Shown in pieces: positions 1 to 5,749 of a DNA stretch of 15,784 nt. The stretch spans positions 1 to 15,784 of the forward strand of contig CAMPGV010000017.1 of the NCBI GenBank assembly GCA_946885745.1. The letters run 5' to 3'. The stretch is from an uncultured Candidatus Saccharibacteria bacterium (GTDB lineage: Bacteria; Patescibacteria; Saccharimonadia; Saccharimonadales; JAEWBQ01). Position 1 is the first letter of the stretch. Each line of letters starts with the position of its first letter. The notes beneath the pieces are model-generated. The model was not told the DNA's origin. It worked only from the letters and a program-made list of their open reading frames with translations, and ran no database searches. A program made the position numbers and the translations under genes.

Positions 1-44
1 CCTACCTTCAGGTAGTGTTGCGATGATTGTGTACCATGCTCCAT
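1..44 (-). CDS. Possible start of a leftward gene, cut by the window edge
   Basis: Only 14 codons are visible, beginning MEHGTQSSQHYLKV, so no product can be named. The support is translational: on the minus strand a purine-rich GGGGAGGAG (52-60) lies 7 bases before an ATG (42-44), and the frame stays open to the edge. The rightward secreted-protein gene starts at 249, so the two would be divergent and share the intervening promoter region. An alternative is the plus-strand frame ending with a TAG at 44-46, which could be the 3' end of an upstream rightward gene. Too little sequence is present to decide. Confidence 0.35.
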   Translation of the reverse strand, partial: MEHGTQSSQHYLKV

Positions 45-110
45 AGTGTCGCTCCTCCCCTAAATGATCACAAAGATATCTTTAGCATAGGCCTTTAGGT
101 AAAACCCGGT

Positions 111-128
111 ATGTGAGGTATCTCACAT
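111..128. promoter_or_regulatory. 18-bp dyad, possible operator
   Basis: ATGTGAG-GTAT-CTCACAT is an inverted repeat with 7-bp perfect arms and a 4-base centre. It lies in the non-coding stretch upstream of the surface operon, about 56 bp before the putative -35 box. The form is that of a homodimeric regulator site. No regulator gene is visible nearby. Confidence 0.4.
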
Positions 129-183
129 AAAATCCATTTCGTTTAACCCTTCTCATAAGATAAGCTGAGAGTTTGCTTTGCTA

Positions 184-213
184 TTGTCGACTATAACCGG
201 CGTATTGTATAAC
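184..213 (+). promoter_or_regulatory. Probable promoter of the surface (sortase) operon
   Basis: TTGTCG (184-189), an 18-base spacer, then TATAAC (208-213). This is 4/6 and 5/6 against the vegetative sigma consensus. It would start transcription near 220, about 30 bases before the ATG at 249. A second TATAAC at 192-197 lacks a good -35 partner. Confidence 0.45.
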
Positions 214-233
214 GAAAATATACCAGTGTAACG

Positions 234-240
234 AGGAGGT
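234..240 (+). promoter_or_regulatory. Strong ribosome binding site
   Basis: AGGAGGT, close to a perfect anti-16S complement, sits 8 bases before the ATG at 249. It fixes the start of the secreted protein and suggests efficient translation of the first gene in the operon. Confidence 0.8.
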
Positions 241-248
241 ACCAATAT

Positions 249-830
249 ATGAAACGATACTTGCGAGGTTTCGTAGCAATTGTAGCAACATTAGCATTCA
301 TGGGTGGCGTAGCAAATGCGCAAGAAGGACCCGGGGATTGCTCGGGCGATGCCATCATTACTCACACAGGACCTGACTCAGTCAACAAGATTGAATGCGT
401 TAGCGCGCGTGACATTAAAGTCACCTGTAAAAATAATATTTACGTCGTCACCGATAACTCACAGTCAGCCGGTTCGGGCGACACAACAAATGACGGCAAC
501 ACAACCGGCGGTAGCGCTATCAGCGGCAACGCCACAAATGAGAACGGTACAATCGTTGAAATTGGCGCCAGCTGTGGCGAACAGCCCGCGGTAATTACCC
601 CAGAAAATCCAAAGCCAGGCATGGGTGCAGTCACACCGAGCTCTCAGCAGCCAAGTGGCGGTGGCGGTGCAGTTGCTCCAACCCAAGCGCCTGTCGAAAT
701 TACGACACTACCAGACACTAGCAGCAACCCAATTCTCGACGGCGCACTGATCGCTGGTTCGAGCCTAACTGGACTACTTATTGCCTCACAACTCGGCATA
801 GCAGCATATCGCCGCTTTGCATTGAGGTAA
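249..830 (+). CDS. Secreted protein with a sortase-type (LPDTS) C-terminal anchor
   Basis: A 193-residue exported protein, probably anchored to the surface by the sortase encoded next. The N-terminus is a signal peptide (charged MKRYLR, hydrophobic core 8-20, likely cleavage after ANA24). The mature part has four cysteines (31, 50, 60, 109), enough for two disulfides, and a Ser/Gly/Asn/Thr-rich stretch (70-99) with GNTTGGS and SGNATN units. A Pro/Gly linker follows (112-152). The C-terminus has the order of a sorting signal: LPDTS at 154-158, a hydrophobic segment 161-186, and a basic tail with RR at 188-189. The classical motif ends in Gly (LPXTG), so Ser at position five is a variant; without that cleavage the tail would act as a plain membrane anchor. 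I do not recognise a catalytic domain. Similar SGNAT-rich small exported proteins occur in candidate-phylum genomes as I recall them. Confidence 0.85.
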   Translation: MKRYLRGFVAIVATLAFMGGVANAQEGPGDCSGDAIITHTGPDSVNKIECVSARDIKVTCKNNIYVVTDNSQSAGSGDTTNDGNTTGGSAISGNATNENGTIVEIGASCGEQPAVITPENPKPGMGAVTPSSQQPSGGGGAVAPTQAPVEITTLPDTSSNPILDGALIAGSSLTGLLIASQLGIAAYRRFALR

Positions 831-839
831 GTCACCAAC

Positions 840-1457
840 ATGACCGCTCCGATATCATGGTCTCAACGACTACGCTTCTTCCTTACAACGGGAGTGCTCT
901 ATATCGGAGCGGTCAGCTTGCTGGGGTACATCGGGGTCCTCGCCTATGCACCCCAGCCAGTTAGTATCACCACCCCAACTATCACACAGTCGCATCCCAC
1001 AGCAACCGCACCAACAGCATCGACAGCTGCAGTTATCTACGGTAAGCCAGTCCGTCTTGTCGTGGCAGATGCGGGCATTGATCTTCCTATTGACGAGGGC
1101 TACTATGACGCAACGCTTGATACATGGACACTTAGCGACACCCGCTTGCAATACGCCATGATGACCATGCCAGCAAATAACCAATCGGGTAATACGTTTA
1201 TTTATGGCCACGGCACCCCCCAGGTGCTTGAGCCACTTGCAAAGGCGCCTCTCACCGATAGCTCGTTAGCGCAGGTATATACTGACAACGGCCATATTTT
1301 TACCTATTCTTTTCAATCATCACACAATTTTACACCTAGCGACACAGGTATTTTTAACTATAGTGGCCCGCCCATTCTAACTGTTCAAACCTGCACCGGC
1401 GCCGCTAGTGAGTGGCGTACAATGTTTACTTTTAGTTTTAAGGAAGTGGTTTCATAA
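840..1457 (+). CDS. Sortase (class E/F-like transpeptidase)
   Basis: A 205-residue membrane-anchored cysteine transpeptidase that should cleave the sorting signal of the preceding protein and attach it to the cell envelope. There is an N-terminal membrane segment (about 16-36), a Thr/Pro-rich linker (41-62), and a catalytic domain from about residue 69. Catalytic residues are all visible: His124 in FIYGHGT, Cys185 in LTVQTC, Arg193 in EWRTMF. Its length and single N-terminal membrane span suit a housekeeping or dedicated class E/F-type enzyme rather than a pilin sortase. The start codon lies 9 bases after the upstream stop, with GAGGT overlapping that stop, so the two genes are almost certainly co-translated. 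The substrate and enzyme side by side suggest a dedicated pair; the exact nucleophile acceptor cannot be read from sequence. Confidence 0.88.
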   Translation: MTAPISWSQRLRFFLTTGVLYIGAVSLLGYIGVLAYAPQPVSITTPTITQSHPTATAPTASTAAVIYGKPVRLVVADAGIDLPIDEGYYDATLDTWTLSDTRLQYAMMTMPANNQSGNTFIYGHGTPQVLEPLAKAPLTDSSLAQVYTDNGHIFTYSFQSSHNFTPSDTGIFNYSGPPILTVQTCTGAASEWRTMFTFSFKEVVS

Positions 1458-2587
1458 TGACATTATTTTTGCTCATAAGTTTCGTTTTTATAGCCGTCGT
1501 CACCCTGACCCTTGGCATAGGAGCGGGCATTGACGACATTCGCGCCGTTAACCGAATTCGGCGTCATAAGTCTCAAGCATCACCTCTCGTAACCATCTTA
1601 TTCACCGTTGATGGAGATGTAGCCGCGACACAAAATTTCCTCGAAAATGTTCGTCAAAATTCGTATCAAAAGCTCGAAATCATACTCATGTGCACGCGAG
1701 CCGAACGCGCCAAGCTCCAAAAAACTATTACTCAGTTTCAGGACGAATATGCAATAAATATTTTTAGCGGCACACCAACATTTGCGAATGCCTACCGTCG
1801 CTATGGGCATGGCGCAATCATCCTAGCACTAGCTAGTTGTCATCAGCTGCAACGTAGTGCGATTGATCGTGCCTTGTGGCATTTTGATAGTCAGCCAAAT
1901 ATAGCCGTTCTTCGCCCAAGCGTCGCCACAACAACCCGCTACAGCAGTGTCGGACTTTTACAGCGATACATTGCGGGGATTGCTCGGCTGTGGAGAAAAA
2001 CAGCCAATACACTGCTACCATCGGCACCAACCAGTCCACTCTCACCCCCCACCTTCTACCGTAGGTCAGTACTGGCTGGACCGCTACAAAAAGACCCGTT
2101 GCTCCGAACATATTTTGCCGACAACGTCACTATCTTTACGCCCGCAATCAACAGTATCCGCACGCTCACGGAAGCTGTCTGTCGCTCCTTTGCCCATAAC
2201 TACACAGTCCTATGGCAGTCACGTGCCGACCATCCGCTTCTTGCTGGCTATCGACACTTCTTTGCACTTTGCGTAGGAGGACTACTCCTGACTCTACCTA
2301 TTTTTACTGCCTACACACTTTCGCTCGCAATCACCGCACGGCAACCACTCCTGCTTTTTACTGGAATTGGTGCCGCAGGATTGTATGTATTATTTAGCAT
2401 CTGGACGGCTGTCGACTTACGGCGGCGGCAAAAACTTTATCTAACCGCCCTACTCCCTGCATACTTACCACCGCTCCTACTCTATAGTCTCTTCTGCACC
2501 CTAGCTCTCATTGCGCTGGCAATACAGCACCTCCGAAAGACTACTCCTCAGTTAGTAGCTAATCTCAAAAAACCCTTGCTGCCCTAG
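1457..2587 (+). CDS. Membrane protein with a degenerate GT2-like glycosyltransferase domain
   Basis: A 376-residue protein with one N-terminal membrane helix (2-24), a cytoplasmic region, and a C-terminal group of about three helices (267-291, 298-319, 331-357). Residues 42-80 follow the opening of family-2 glycosyltransferases (hydrophobic strand PLVTILFTV, an alpha helix with FLENVRQNSY, then the strand LEIILMC). The acidic pair that normally follows that strand and the later DxD metal motif are absent, so it may be an inactive or highly divergent enzyme. The ATG shares its A with the sortase stop (TAATG), implying translational coupling and a joint role at the envelope. It might modify or present the anchored protein, but this is inference from position. 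An unrelated membrane protein with a chance Rossmann-like start cannot be excluded. Confidence 0.6.
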   Translation: MTLFLLISFVFIAVVTLTLGIGAGIDDIRAVNRIRRHKSQASPLVTILFTVDGDVAATQNFLENVRQNSYQKLEIILMCTRAERAKLQKTITQFQDEYAINIFSGTPTFANAYRRYGHGAIILALASCHQLQRSAIDRALWHFDSQPNIAVLRPSVATTTRYSSVGLLQRYIAGIARLWRKTANTLLPSAPTSPLSPPTFYRRSVLAGPLQKDPLLRTYFADNVTIFTPAINSIRTLTEAVCRSFAHNYTVLWQSRADHPLLAGYRHFFALCVGGLLLTLPIFTAYTLSLAITARQPLLLFTGIGAAGLYVLFSIWTAVDLRRRQKLYLTALLPAYLPPLLLYSLFCTLALIALAIQHLRKTTPQLVANLKKPLLP

Positions 2588-4230
2588 AAATTTCGTCGAA
2601 TATGAGCGAAGCTATAATCCCACGTGGCGTCAGTTTTCTTTTTTGGATTAAAGATTGTTAGCGGATCATAAAGAGTCTTAATTTCTCGCATATACCCAAG
2701 GACCGATGGGCTATACATTTGCTCAAGCCACGGACCACGAATCATGCCGTCGTTATGCTCACCCGAAACAGAGCCGCCGTACTTAATCACCAAGTTATTT
2801 ACTTCTTTCATAGCAGGCTCAAGCTTTGCTCGCTCATTTGGATCTTCGATTTTCATAAGGGGAATCACATGGAAATTACCGTCACCCATATGCCCAGCTA
2901 CAGTTGCCAGTAGCTTATACTTTTTGATAATCGTGCGGAGTTGTGGCAAGAATTCTGTCAATCGAGCAGGTGGCACAACAAAGTCATCGATAAACGGCGC
3001 GGTGTGTTTGTCCTTCACCTTGCTGCGTAGCAGGCTAAAGCTTTCACGGCGCATCAGCCAGAACTTGCGCGACTTCGCTTCGGTCTCATCCTCTTCCATA
3101 TAAGTAAAATCAAACCGCGACAAATCCTTCTTCGCTACATGAATCTTGTGACTCACTTCTTCGACGCTACTGCCGGTAAACTCAATCAGCAGAATCAATT
3201 GGGGCACACCCTTAAGGAGTGCGAGGCCGTCAGGAATCAGCTGCAATGCCATCTTGAGCCACGTTGCAAATCCGAGACGCTTCAAAAATGCCGGGAAAAA
3301 CTTAAAGCTAAGCCAGAGCGTATTGTCGTCGAAACTTTCAAACGTCGCCGGCTTATGGGCAAGTACAGCCGGTACAACTTCGCCAAGTTGGTCGATGTTG
3401 CGCATGTAGCAGACAAGAGTTCCAGAGTGAGCTGGTTTTGGCACCAGGCTTACCTTGATATCAGTCACGATACCGAGCGTTCCCTGTGCACCCACAAATA
3501 ACTTCGTGAGGTCAAAGATGCCCGTTTCACGATTCCAAACATTCCATAAGTGATAGCCAGTCGAGTCCTTGCTCACCTTTGGTGCCGCTGCCTTGATTTC
3601 ATCATAATGCCGATCAAGTAATTCATATGTCTGGCGATACAAGTTACCCTCAAAATCATCTTGGCTCATCTTGGCGTTCAACTCATCACGATTAAGGGGC
3701 TTAACGACGTACTCGCTGCCATCGCTCAGCACCACGCTTAACTCAGTAACAAAGTTGTCGGTCTTGCCGAATTCTAATGATTTTTCACCACCAGAGTTGT
3801 TATTAACCATACCGCCGACGCTAGCGAGATCGCGACTAGCTGGGTAACTTGGGAGAATACTGCCCTGCTCGATGGTTTTGACATCAAATTCGCGAAAAAG
3901 CATACCTGGCTGCACATGAGCAAAGGTCGGGGTAACCTCGCGAAGGTTATTCATATACTTACTAATATCAAGGAGGATCGATTCACCGATCGCACCACCA
4001 GACATATCAGTACCACGCGAGCGCGGTGTAATACTTAAGTCAGGGTGCTCCGCCTTATGCTCGTTGACGAAACGAACGACCGACTTAATATCATCCGCAT
4101 CTTTCGGGAAACCGACAACCTGTGGCTTCAGTTCAAACAAGCTAGCGTCGTGTGAGTAAAAGTCGCGCGTCTCATCAGTCGTATCGAGATCGCCTTTAAA
4201 AATCTTTTCAAGTTCTGTTTTGATATCCAT
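2584..4230 (-). CDS. FAD-binding dehydrogenase of the GlcD/D-lactate dehydrogenase family
   Basis: A 548-residue flavoprotein expected to oxidise a 2-hydroxy acid such as D-lactate or glycolate. The N-terminal PCMH-type FAD domain shows PRSRGTDMSGGA (69-80), VQPGM (106-110), SYPASRDLASVGG (128-140) followed by NNNSGGEKS, and ELSVVLSDG (163-171). The C-terminal substrate domain carries AGHMGDGNFHV (445-455) and SGEHNDGMIR (489-498), corresponding to the GHxGDGNxH and GEHGDGxxR signatures of the family. The Asn at 493 replaces the usual Gly. The gene ends in DPLTIFNPKKK (522-532) plus a short tail; there is no fused Fe-S domain. No convincing ribosome binding site precedes the ATG. Its stop overlaps the stop of the converging operon. 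Substrate specificity is not resolved. Confidence 0.85.
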   Translation of the reverse strand: MDIKTELEKIFKGDLDTTDETRDFYSHDASLFELKPQVVGFPKDADDIKSVVRFVNEHKAEHPDLSITPRSRGTDMSGGAIGESILLDISKYMNNLREVTPTFAHVQPGMLFREFDVKTIEQGSILPSYPASRDLASVGGMVNNNSGGEKSLEFGKTDNFVTELSVVLSDGSEYVVKPLNRDELNAKMSQDDFEGNLYRQTYELLDRHYDEIKAAAPKVSKDSTGYHLWNVWNRETGIFDLTKLFVGAQGTLGIVTDIKVSLVPKPAHSGTLVCYMRNIDQLGEVVPAVLAHKPATFESFDDNTLWLSFKFFPAFLKRLGFATWLKMALQLIPDGLALLKGVPQLILLIEFTGSSVEEVSHKIHVAKKDLSRFDFTYMEEDETEAKSRKFWLMRRESFSLLRSKVKDKHTAPFIDDFVVPPARLTEFLPQLRTIIKKYKLLATVAGHMGDGNFHVIPLMKIEDPNERAKLEPAMKEVNNLVIKYGGSVSGEHNDGMIRGPWLEQMYSPSVLGYMREIKTLYDPLTIFNPKKKTDATWDYSFAHIRRNF

Positions 4231-4238
4231 ATAGGATT

Positions 4239-4276
4239 ACTGTACCCTGTTAACAGAGTAAGCACAAGCTGCTTAC
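4239..4276 (-). promoter_or_regulatory. Putative promoter and operator of the FAD dehydrogenase
   Basis: On the minus strand TTGTGC (4262-4267), 17 bases, TACAGT (4239-4244) form a weak promoter that would start only about 10 bases before the ATG. The -35 box lies inside a perfect inverted repeat, GTAAGCA-CAAGC-TGCTTAC (4258-4276), and the spacer contains the palindrome CTGTTAACAG (4247-4256). The overlap suggests repression at this promoter. Confidence 0.35.
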
Positions 4277-4285
4277 ATAGGAAAG

Positions 4286-4314
4286 CCCCGTCAAACCATT
4301 GTGATCTGACGGGG
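4286..4314 (-). terminator. Terminator hairpin after the acetyltransferase gene
   Basis: CCCCGTCA (4286-4293) pairs perfectly with TGACGGGG (4307-4314) across a 13-base loop. It lies just beyond the acetyltransferase stop. The following minus-strand tract is CTTTCC, so the U-run is poor and termination may be incomplete, allowing some read-through to the dehydrogenase. Confidence 0.6.
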
Positions 4315-4321
4315 TGTGAAA

Positions 4322-4990
4322 TTAAAGGAGCTCCACATTATCCTTGGCCCATGCCATGATCTCTTCGGTCACAACACGAGCTTCAATGGCTTCGTCGTCA
4401 GGTTCATCCCCGTGCCACCACTGATCCCAAAATACAGGCAGTGGATTCAACACGGCAAGGTTATCCATATGGCGCAGCTCGCCGTCAACAAACTGCTCGT
4501 TGCGCTCGACGTAGACCAATCGGTAACCAGACTTTTCAAGCGCCTTACGGCTACCTTCATTTCCCTGAATCACCGCCGACATAATACGGTGGAGACCCAT
4601 GTGCTGAAAAGCATACCACGTGCGAGCCTTGTGGATTGAGCTAGCGATCCCTTTTCTCCAATACTGAGTATTGAAAATCAGAGAGCCGCTAGTAGCCTGG
4701 TGAATATGCTTGCGCTGAATATCCATCAGTGCTGTGTCACCGATCAATATCCGCTCATCACCCTTGACCACCCAGATACCCCAGTTAAGACGTGTTTTAT
4801 CAGCACGTACTTTATCAAACCATTCCAGTTCATCTTCCAGAACCGGAGCAGCCTGGCGCGAAAGATATCGCGTAATGCTCGCCTGCTGCAACCCCGGCTT
4901 AACGAATTCCTCCATTGATTCCTTCGTCAGCGGAGCAAGCTCAATATCAAGCTCACCAACCCTTACCTTCATGATGGGTCCGAATGCCAC
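4322..4990 (-). CDS. GNAT-family acetyltransferase (RimJ/RimL-like)
   Basis: A 222-residue N-acetyltransferase using acetyl-CoA. The core runs from VRVGELDIELAPLT at the start through a strand near LIGDTALMDI to the acetyl-CoA loop YWRKGIASSIHKA (110-122), then GNEGSRKALEKSGY (143-156), the typical end of the RimJ/RimL-type fold. The substrate (a ribosomal protein, another protein N-terminus or a small amine) is not determined. I chose the GTG at 4990 because AAAGGAG lies 6 bases before it. An in-frame ATG at 5047 would add 19 basic residues, but its nearest GGAGG is 13 bases away inside a terminator, and the added codons contain a perfect hairpin. Expression is probably governed by the long structured leader upstream. 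Confidence 0.82.
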   Translation of the reverse strand: MAFGPIMKVRVGELDIELAPLTKESMEEFVKPGLQQASITRYLSRQAAPVLEDELEWFDKVRADKTRLNWGIWVVKGDERILIGDTALMDIQRKHIHQATSGSLIFNTQYWRKGIASSIHKARTWYAFQHMGLHRIMSAVIQGNEGSRKALEKSGYRLVYVERNEQFVDGELRHMDNLAVLNPLPVFWDQWWHGDEPDDEAIEARVVTEEIMAWAKDNVELL

Positions 4991-5010
4991 GGATCTCTCC
5001 TTTCTTTTCT

Positions 5011-5029
5011 CGGTCTCTTTCTGAGACCG
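5011..5029 (-). promoter_or_regulatory. Hairpin just before the acetyltransferase start
   Basis: CGGTCTC and GAGACCG form a perfect 7-bp stem around a 5-base loop, 12 bases upstream of the AAAGGAG ribosome binding site. It lacks a U-run, so it is not a terminator; it may position or shield the translation start. Confidence 0.4.
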
Positions 5030-5054
5030 GATGAGCCCCCTAGCCATTGGTATG

Positions 5055-5081
5055 AAAAAACCTCCGACCGGGAGGCTTATC
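5055..5081 (-). terminator. Intrinsic terminator inside the acetyltransferase leader
   Basis: On the minus strand CCTCC, loop CGGTC, GGAGG and then six U's (5055-5060). The stem is short but all but one pair is G-C. It lies upstream of the coding start, so it can act as an attenuator. Its 5' arm shares two bases with the GATAAGCC element (5074-5081), which pairs with GGCTTATC at 5113-5120. Confidence 0.65.
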
Positions 5082-5101
5082 TAGTACCACAAATGATGTA
5101 T

Positions 5102-5194
5102 TTACGAGAGAAGATAAGCCATACCACGATTAATCACGCCTGCTGTAGCGCTGACGAGATTCATCTTAATGTGGTATGAAGCAAATCTGTTCAT
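5102..5194 (-). CDS. Possible 30-codon leader peptide
   Basis: An ATG at 5194 opens a 30-codon frame (MNRFASYHIK… to …MAYLLS, TAA at 5102-5104) covering stems 1:2 and 2:3 and stopping before the terminator. The -10 box TATAAA (5201-5206) would place the transcript start essentially at this ATG, so it would be leaderless. The same frame extends upstream to an ATG at 5245 (47 codons), also without a ribosome binding site. It has no recognised homologue, and chance occurrence is quite possible. Confidence 0.25.
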   Translation of the reverse strand: MNRFASYHIKMNLVSATAGVINRGMAYLLS

Positions 5195-5200
5195 ACGATA

Positions 5201-5229
5201 TTTATAACATAACACAACCATTGCAACAA
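5201..5229 (-). promoter_or_regulatory. Promoter for the leftward leader and acetyltransferase
   Basis: Minus-strand TGTTATAAA is an extended -10 (TG, one base, TATAAA at 5201-5206). The best -35 at 17-base spacing is TTGTTG (5224-5229), 3/6. It is divergent from the much stronger rightward promoter at 5239-5267. Confidence 0.4.
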
Positions 5230-5238
5230 TAGCTCTGC

Positions 5239-5267
5239 TTGACATTTTGTTTATTTTTATTTATAAT
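5239..5267 (+). promoter_or_regulatory. Perfect consensus promoter of the small gene
   Basis: TTGACA (5239-5244), exactly 17 bases, TATAAT (5262-5267), inside an A/T-only-rich tract. This is a full match to the vegetative sigma consensus, so high constitutive transcription is expected unless repressed. The start would be near 5274. Confidence 0.88.
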
Positions 5268-5280
5268 ATTATTAATTCCT

Positions 5281-5347
5281 ATCGGATGGTAGGTGGTCGA
5301 TTGGGCAACTGATCGAATAGCGTCCGATGCCGAGGACAGATCGGCAT
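5281..5347 (+). promoter_or_regulatory. Structured 5' UTR of the small gene
   Basis: The roughly 90-base leader holds ATCGGA (5281-5286) pairing with TCCGAT (5323-5328), an inner TCGAT/ATCGA stem (5297-5301 with 5312-5316), and a 7-bp hairpin ATGCCGA/TCGGCAT (5327-5333 with 5341-5347) just before the ribosome binding site. The outer stem and the last hairpin compete for 5327-5328. I see no known riboswitch signature. Confidence 0.4.
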
Positions 5348-5365
5348 AGCAGAAAGGTGAGTCGG

Positions 5366-5650
5366 ATGACTAACCGAAAAGATATCCTTGACGGGCCAAG
5401 CCTTGCAGAGCTTGCAGACGCATGGAAGTATGTAGGCCGACGCGGCTTCACAGTGCACTTCCACACAGGTCATATCACAGGACCCCTTGACTGGAATTCG
5501 GACCCAAGAACTACCGAAGTAGTAGTCCTTGGGCTTCGACACATACCAGAAGAGGAGGATACAATCTGGTTTGAAGCTCGTGTTATCGACGGCGGCACCC
5601 TCGTACAGGGTCGCTACAAGCCAGGTCGCCGCAAGGGCTACTTCGAGTAG
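5366..5650 (+). CDS. Conserved-looking small protein of unknown function
   Basis: A 94-residue soluble protein with no signal peptide or membrane span. The N-terminal part is helical and acidic (DILDGPSLAELADAW, 6-20). It is followed by a basic/aromatic stretch with the His-rich FTVHFHTGHITG (28-39), a beta-rich middle (TTEVVVLGL, 48-56), and a basic Gly/Arg/Lys C-terminus (GRYKPGRRKGYFE). I do not recognise a family. The start at 5366 is chosen because AAAGGTG lies 6-7 bases before it; the upstream in-frame ATG at 5327 has no ribosome binding site and lies within a UTR hairpin. A perfect consensus promoter and a tight terminator make it a stand-alone, probably highly expressed gene. The basic tail would suit nucleic-acid or ribosome binding, but that is a guess. 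Confidence 0.75.
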   Translation: MTNRKDILDGPSLAELADAWKYVGRRGFTVHFHTGHITGPLDWNSDPRTTEVVVLGLRHIPEEEDTIWFEARVIDGGTLVQGRYKPGRRKGYFE

Positions 5651-5664
5651 AACGGCGCGCACCG

Positions 5665-5691
5665 CCCCGCAGCAGCCAGTTGCGGGGTTTT
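5665..5691 (+). terminator. Intrinsic terminator of the small gene
   Basis: CCCCGCA (5665-5671), 9-base loop, TGCGGGG (5681-5687) and TTTT (5688-5691), 14 bases after the stop codon. Confidence 0.85.
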
Positions 5692-5701
5692 CCATGTCAA
5701 T

Positions 5702-5732
5702 AAAAACCAGCCGCTACATGCGGCTGGTTTTC
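5702..5732. terminator. Bidirectional terminator between the small gene and dnaK
   Basis: A perfect 12-bp stem AAAACCAGCCGC/GCGGCTGGTTTT (5703-5714 with 5720-5731) with a 5-base loop. It has U-runs on both strands (TTTT rightward, TTTTTA leftward). It ends dnaK 18 bases beyond its stop and backs up the terminator of the small gene. Confidence 0.9.
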
Positions 5733-5749
5733 TGTCTATGAAGCCTATT

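Larger units (their letters stand above)
5054..5195 (-). ncRNA. Structured leader RNA or attenuator of the acetyltransferase gene (unidentified class)
   Basis: About 140 nucleotides between a TATAAA promoter and the terminator hold several pairable segments. Stem 1:2 is GTATGAA (5190-5196) with TTCATAC (5174-5180). Stem 2:3 is a 13-bp helix with one bulge: 5166-5178 (CATACCACATTAA on the minus strand) with 5120-5133. Segment 2 cannot be in both. Stem 3:4 is GGCTTATC (5113-5120) with GATAAGCC (5074-5081), next to the terminator. A further CATACC just after the U-run (5049-5054) could also pair with segment 3. The arrangement is that of transcription attenuation or a riboswitch. I could not match it to a known class. 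An alternative is a free-standing small RNA ending at this terminator. Confidence 0.5.

Noticed and set aside
1..46. Plus-strand frame ending at a TAG at 44-46, possibly the 3' end of an upstream gene
   Set aside because: Fourteen codons are too few to judge. The minus-strand start with a strong ribosome binding site was preferred, though only weakly.
3139..3501. 120-residue plus-strand frame inside the FAD dehydrogenase gene
   Set aside because: It is antisense to a gene with clear family motifs, has no promoter or ribosome binding site, and its composition is not protein-like.
5084..5090. GTGGTAC (minus strand) next to a terminator, recalling the T-box core GGTGGNACC
   Set aside because: Only seven bases match. 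The remainder of the T-box, a specifier stem and a fitting downstream gene (synthetase or amino-acid gene) are missing.
5279..5695. 138-residue minus-strand frame over the small gene
   Set aside because: It is a shadow of the real plus-strand gene, crosses a terminator and a consensus promoter of the other strand, and has no ribosome binding site.
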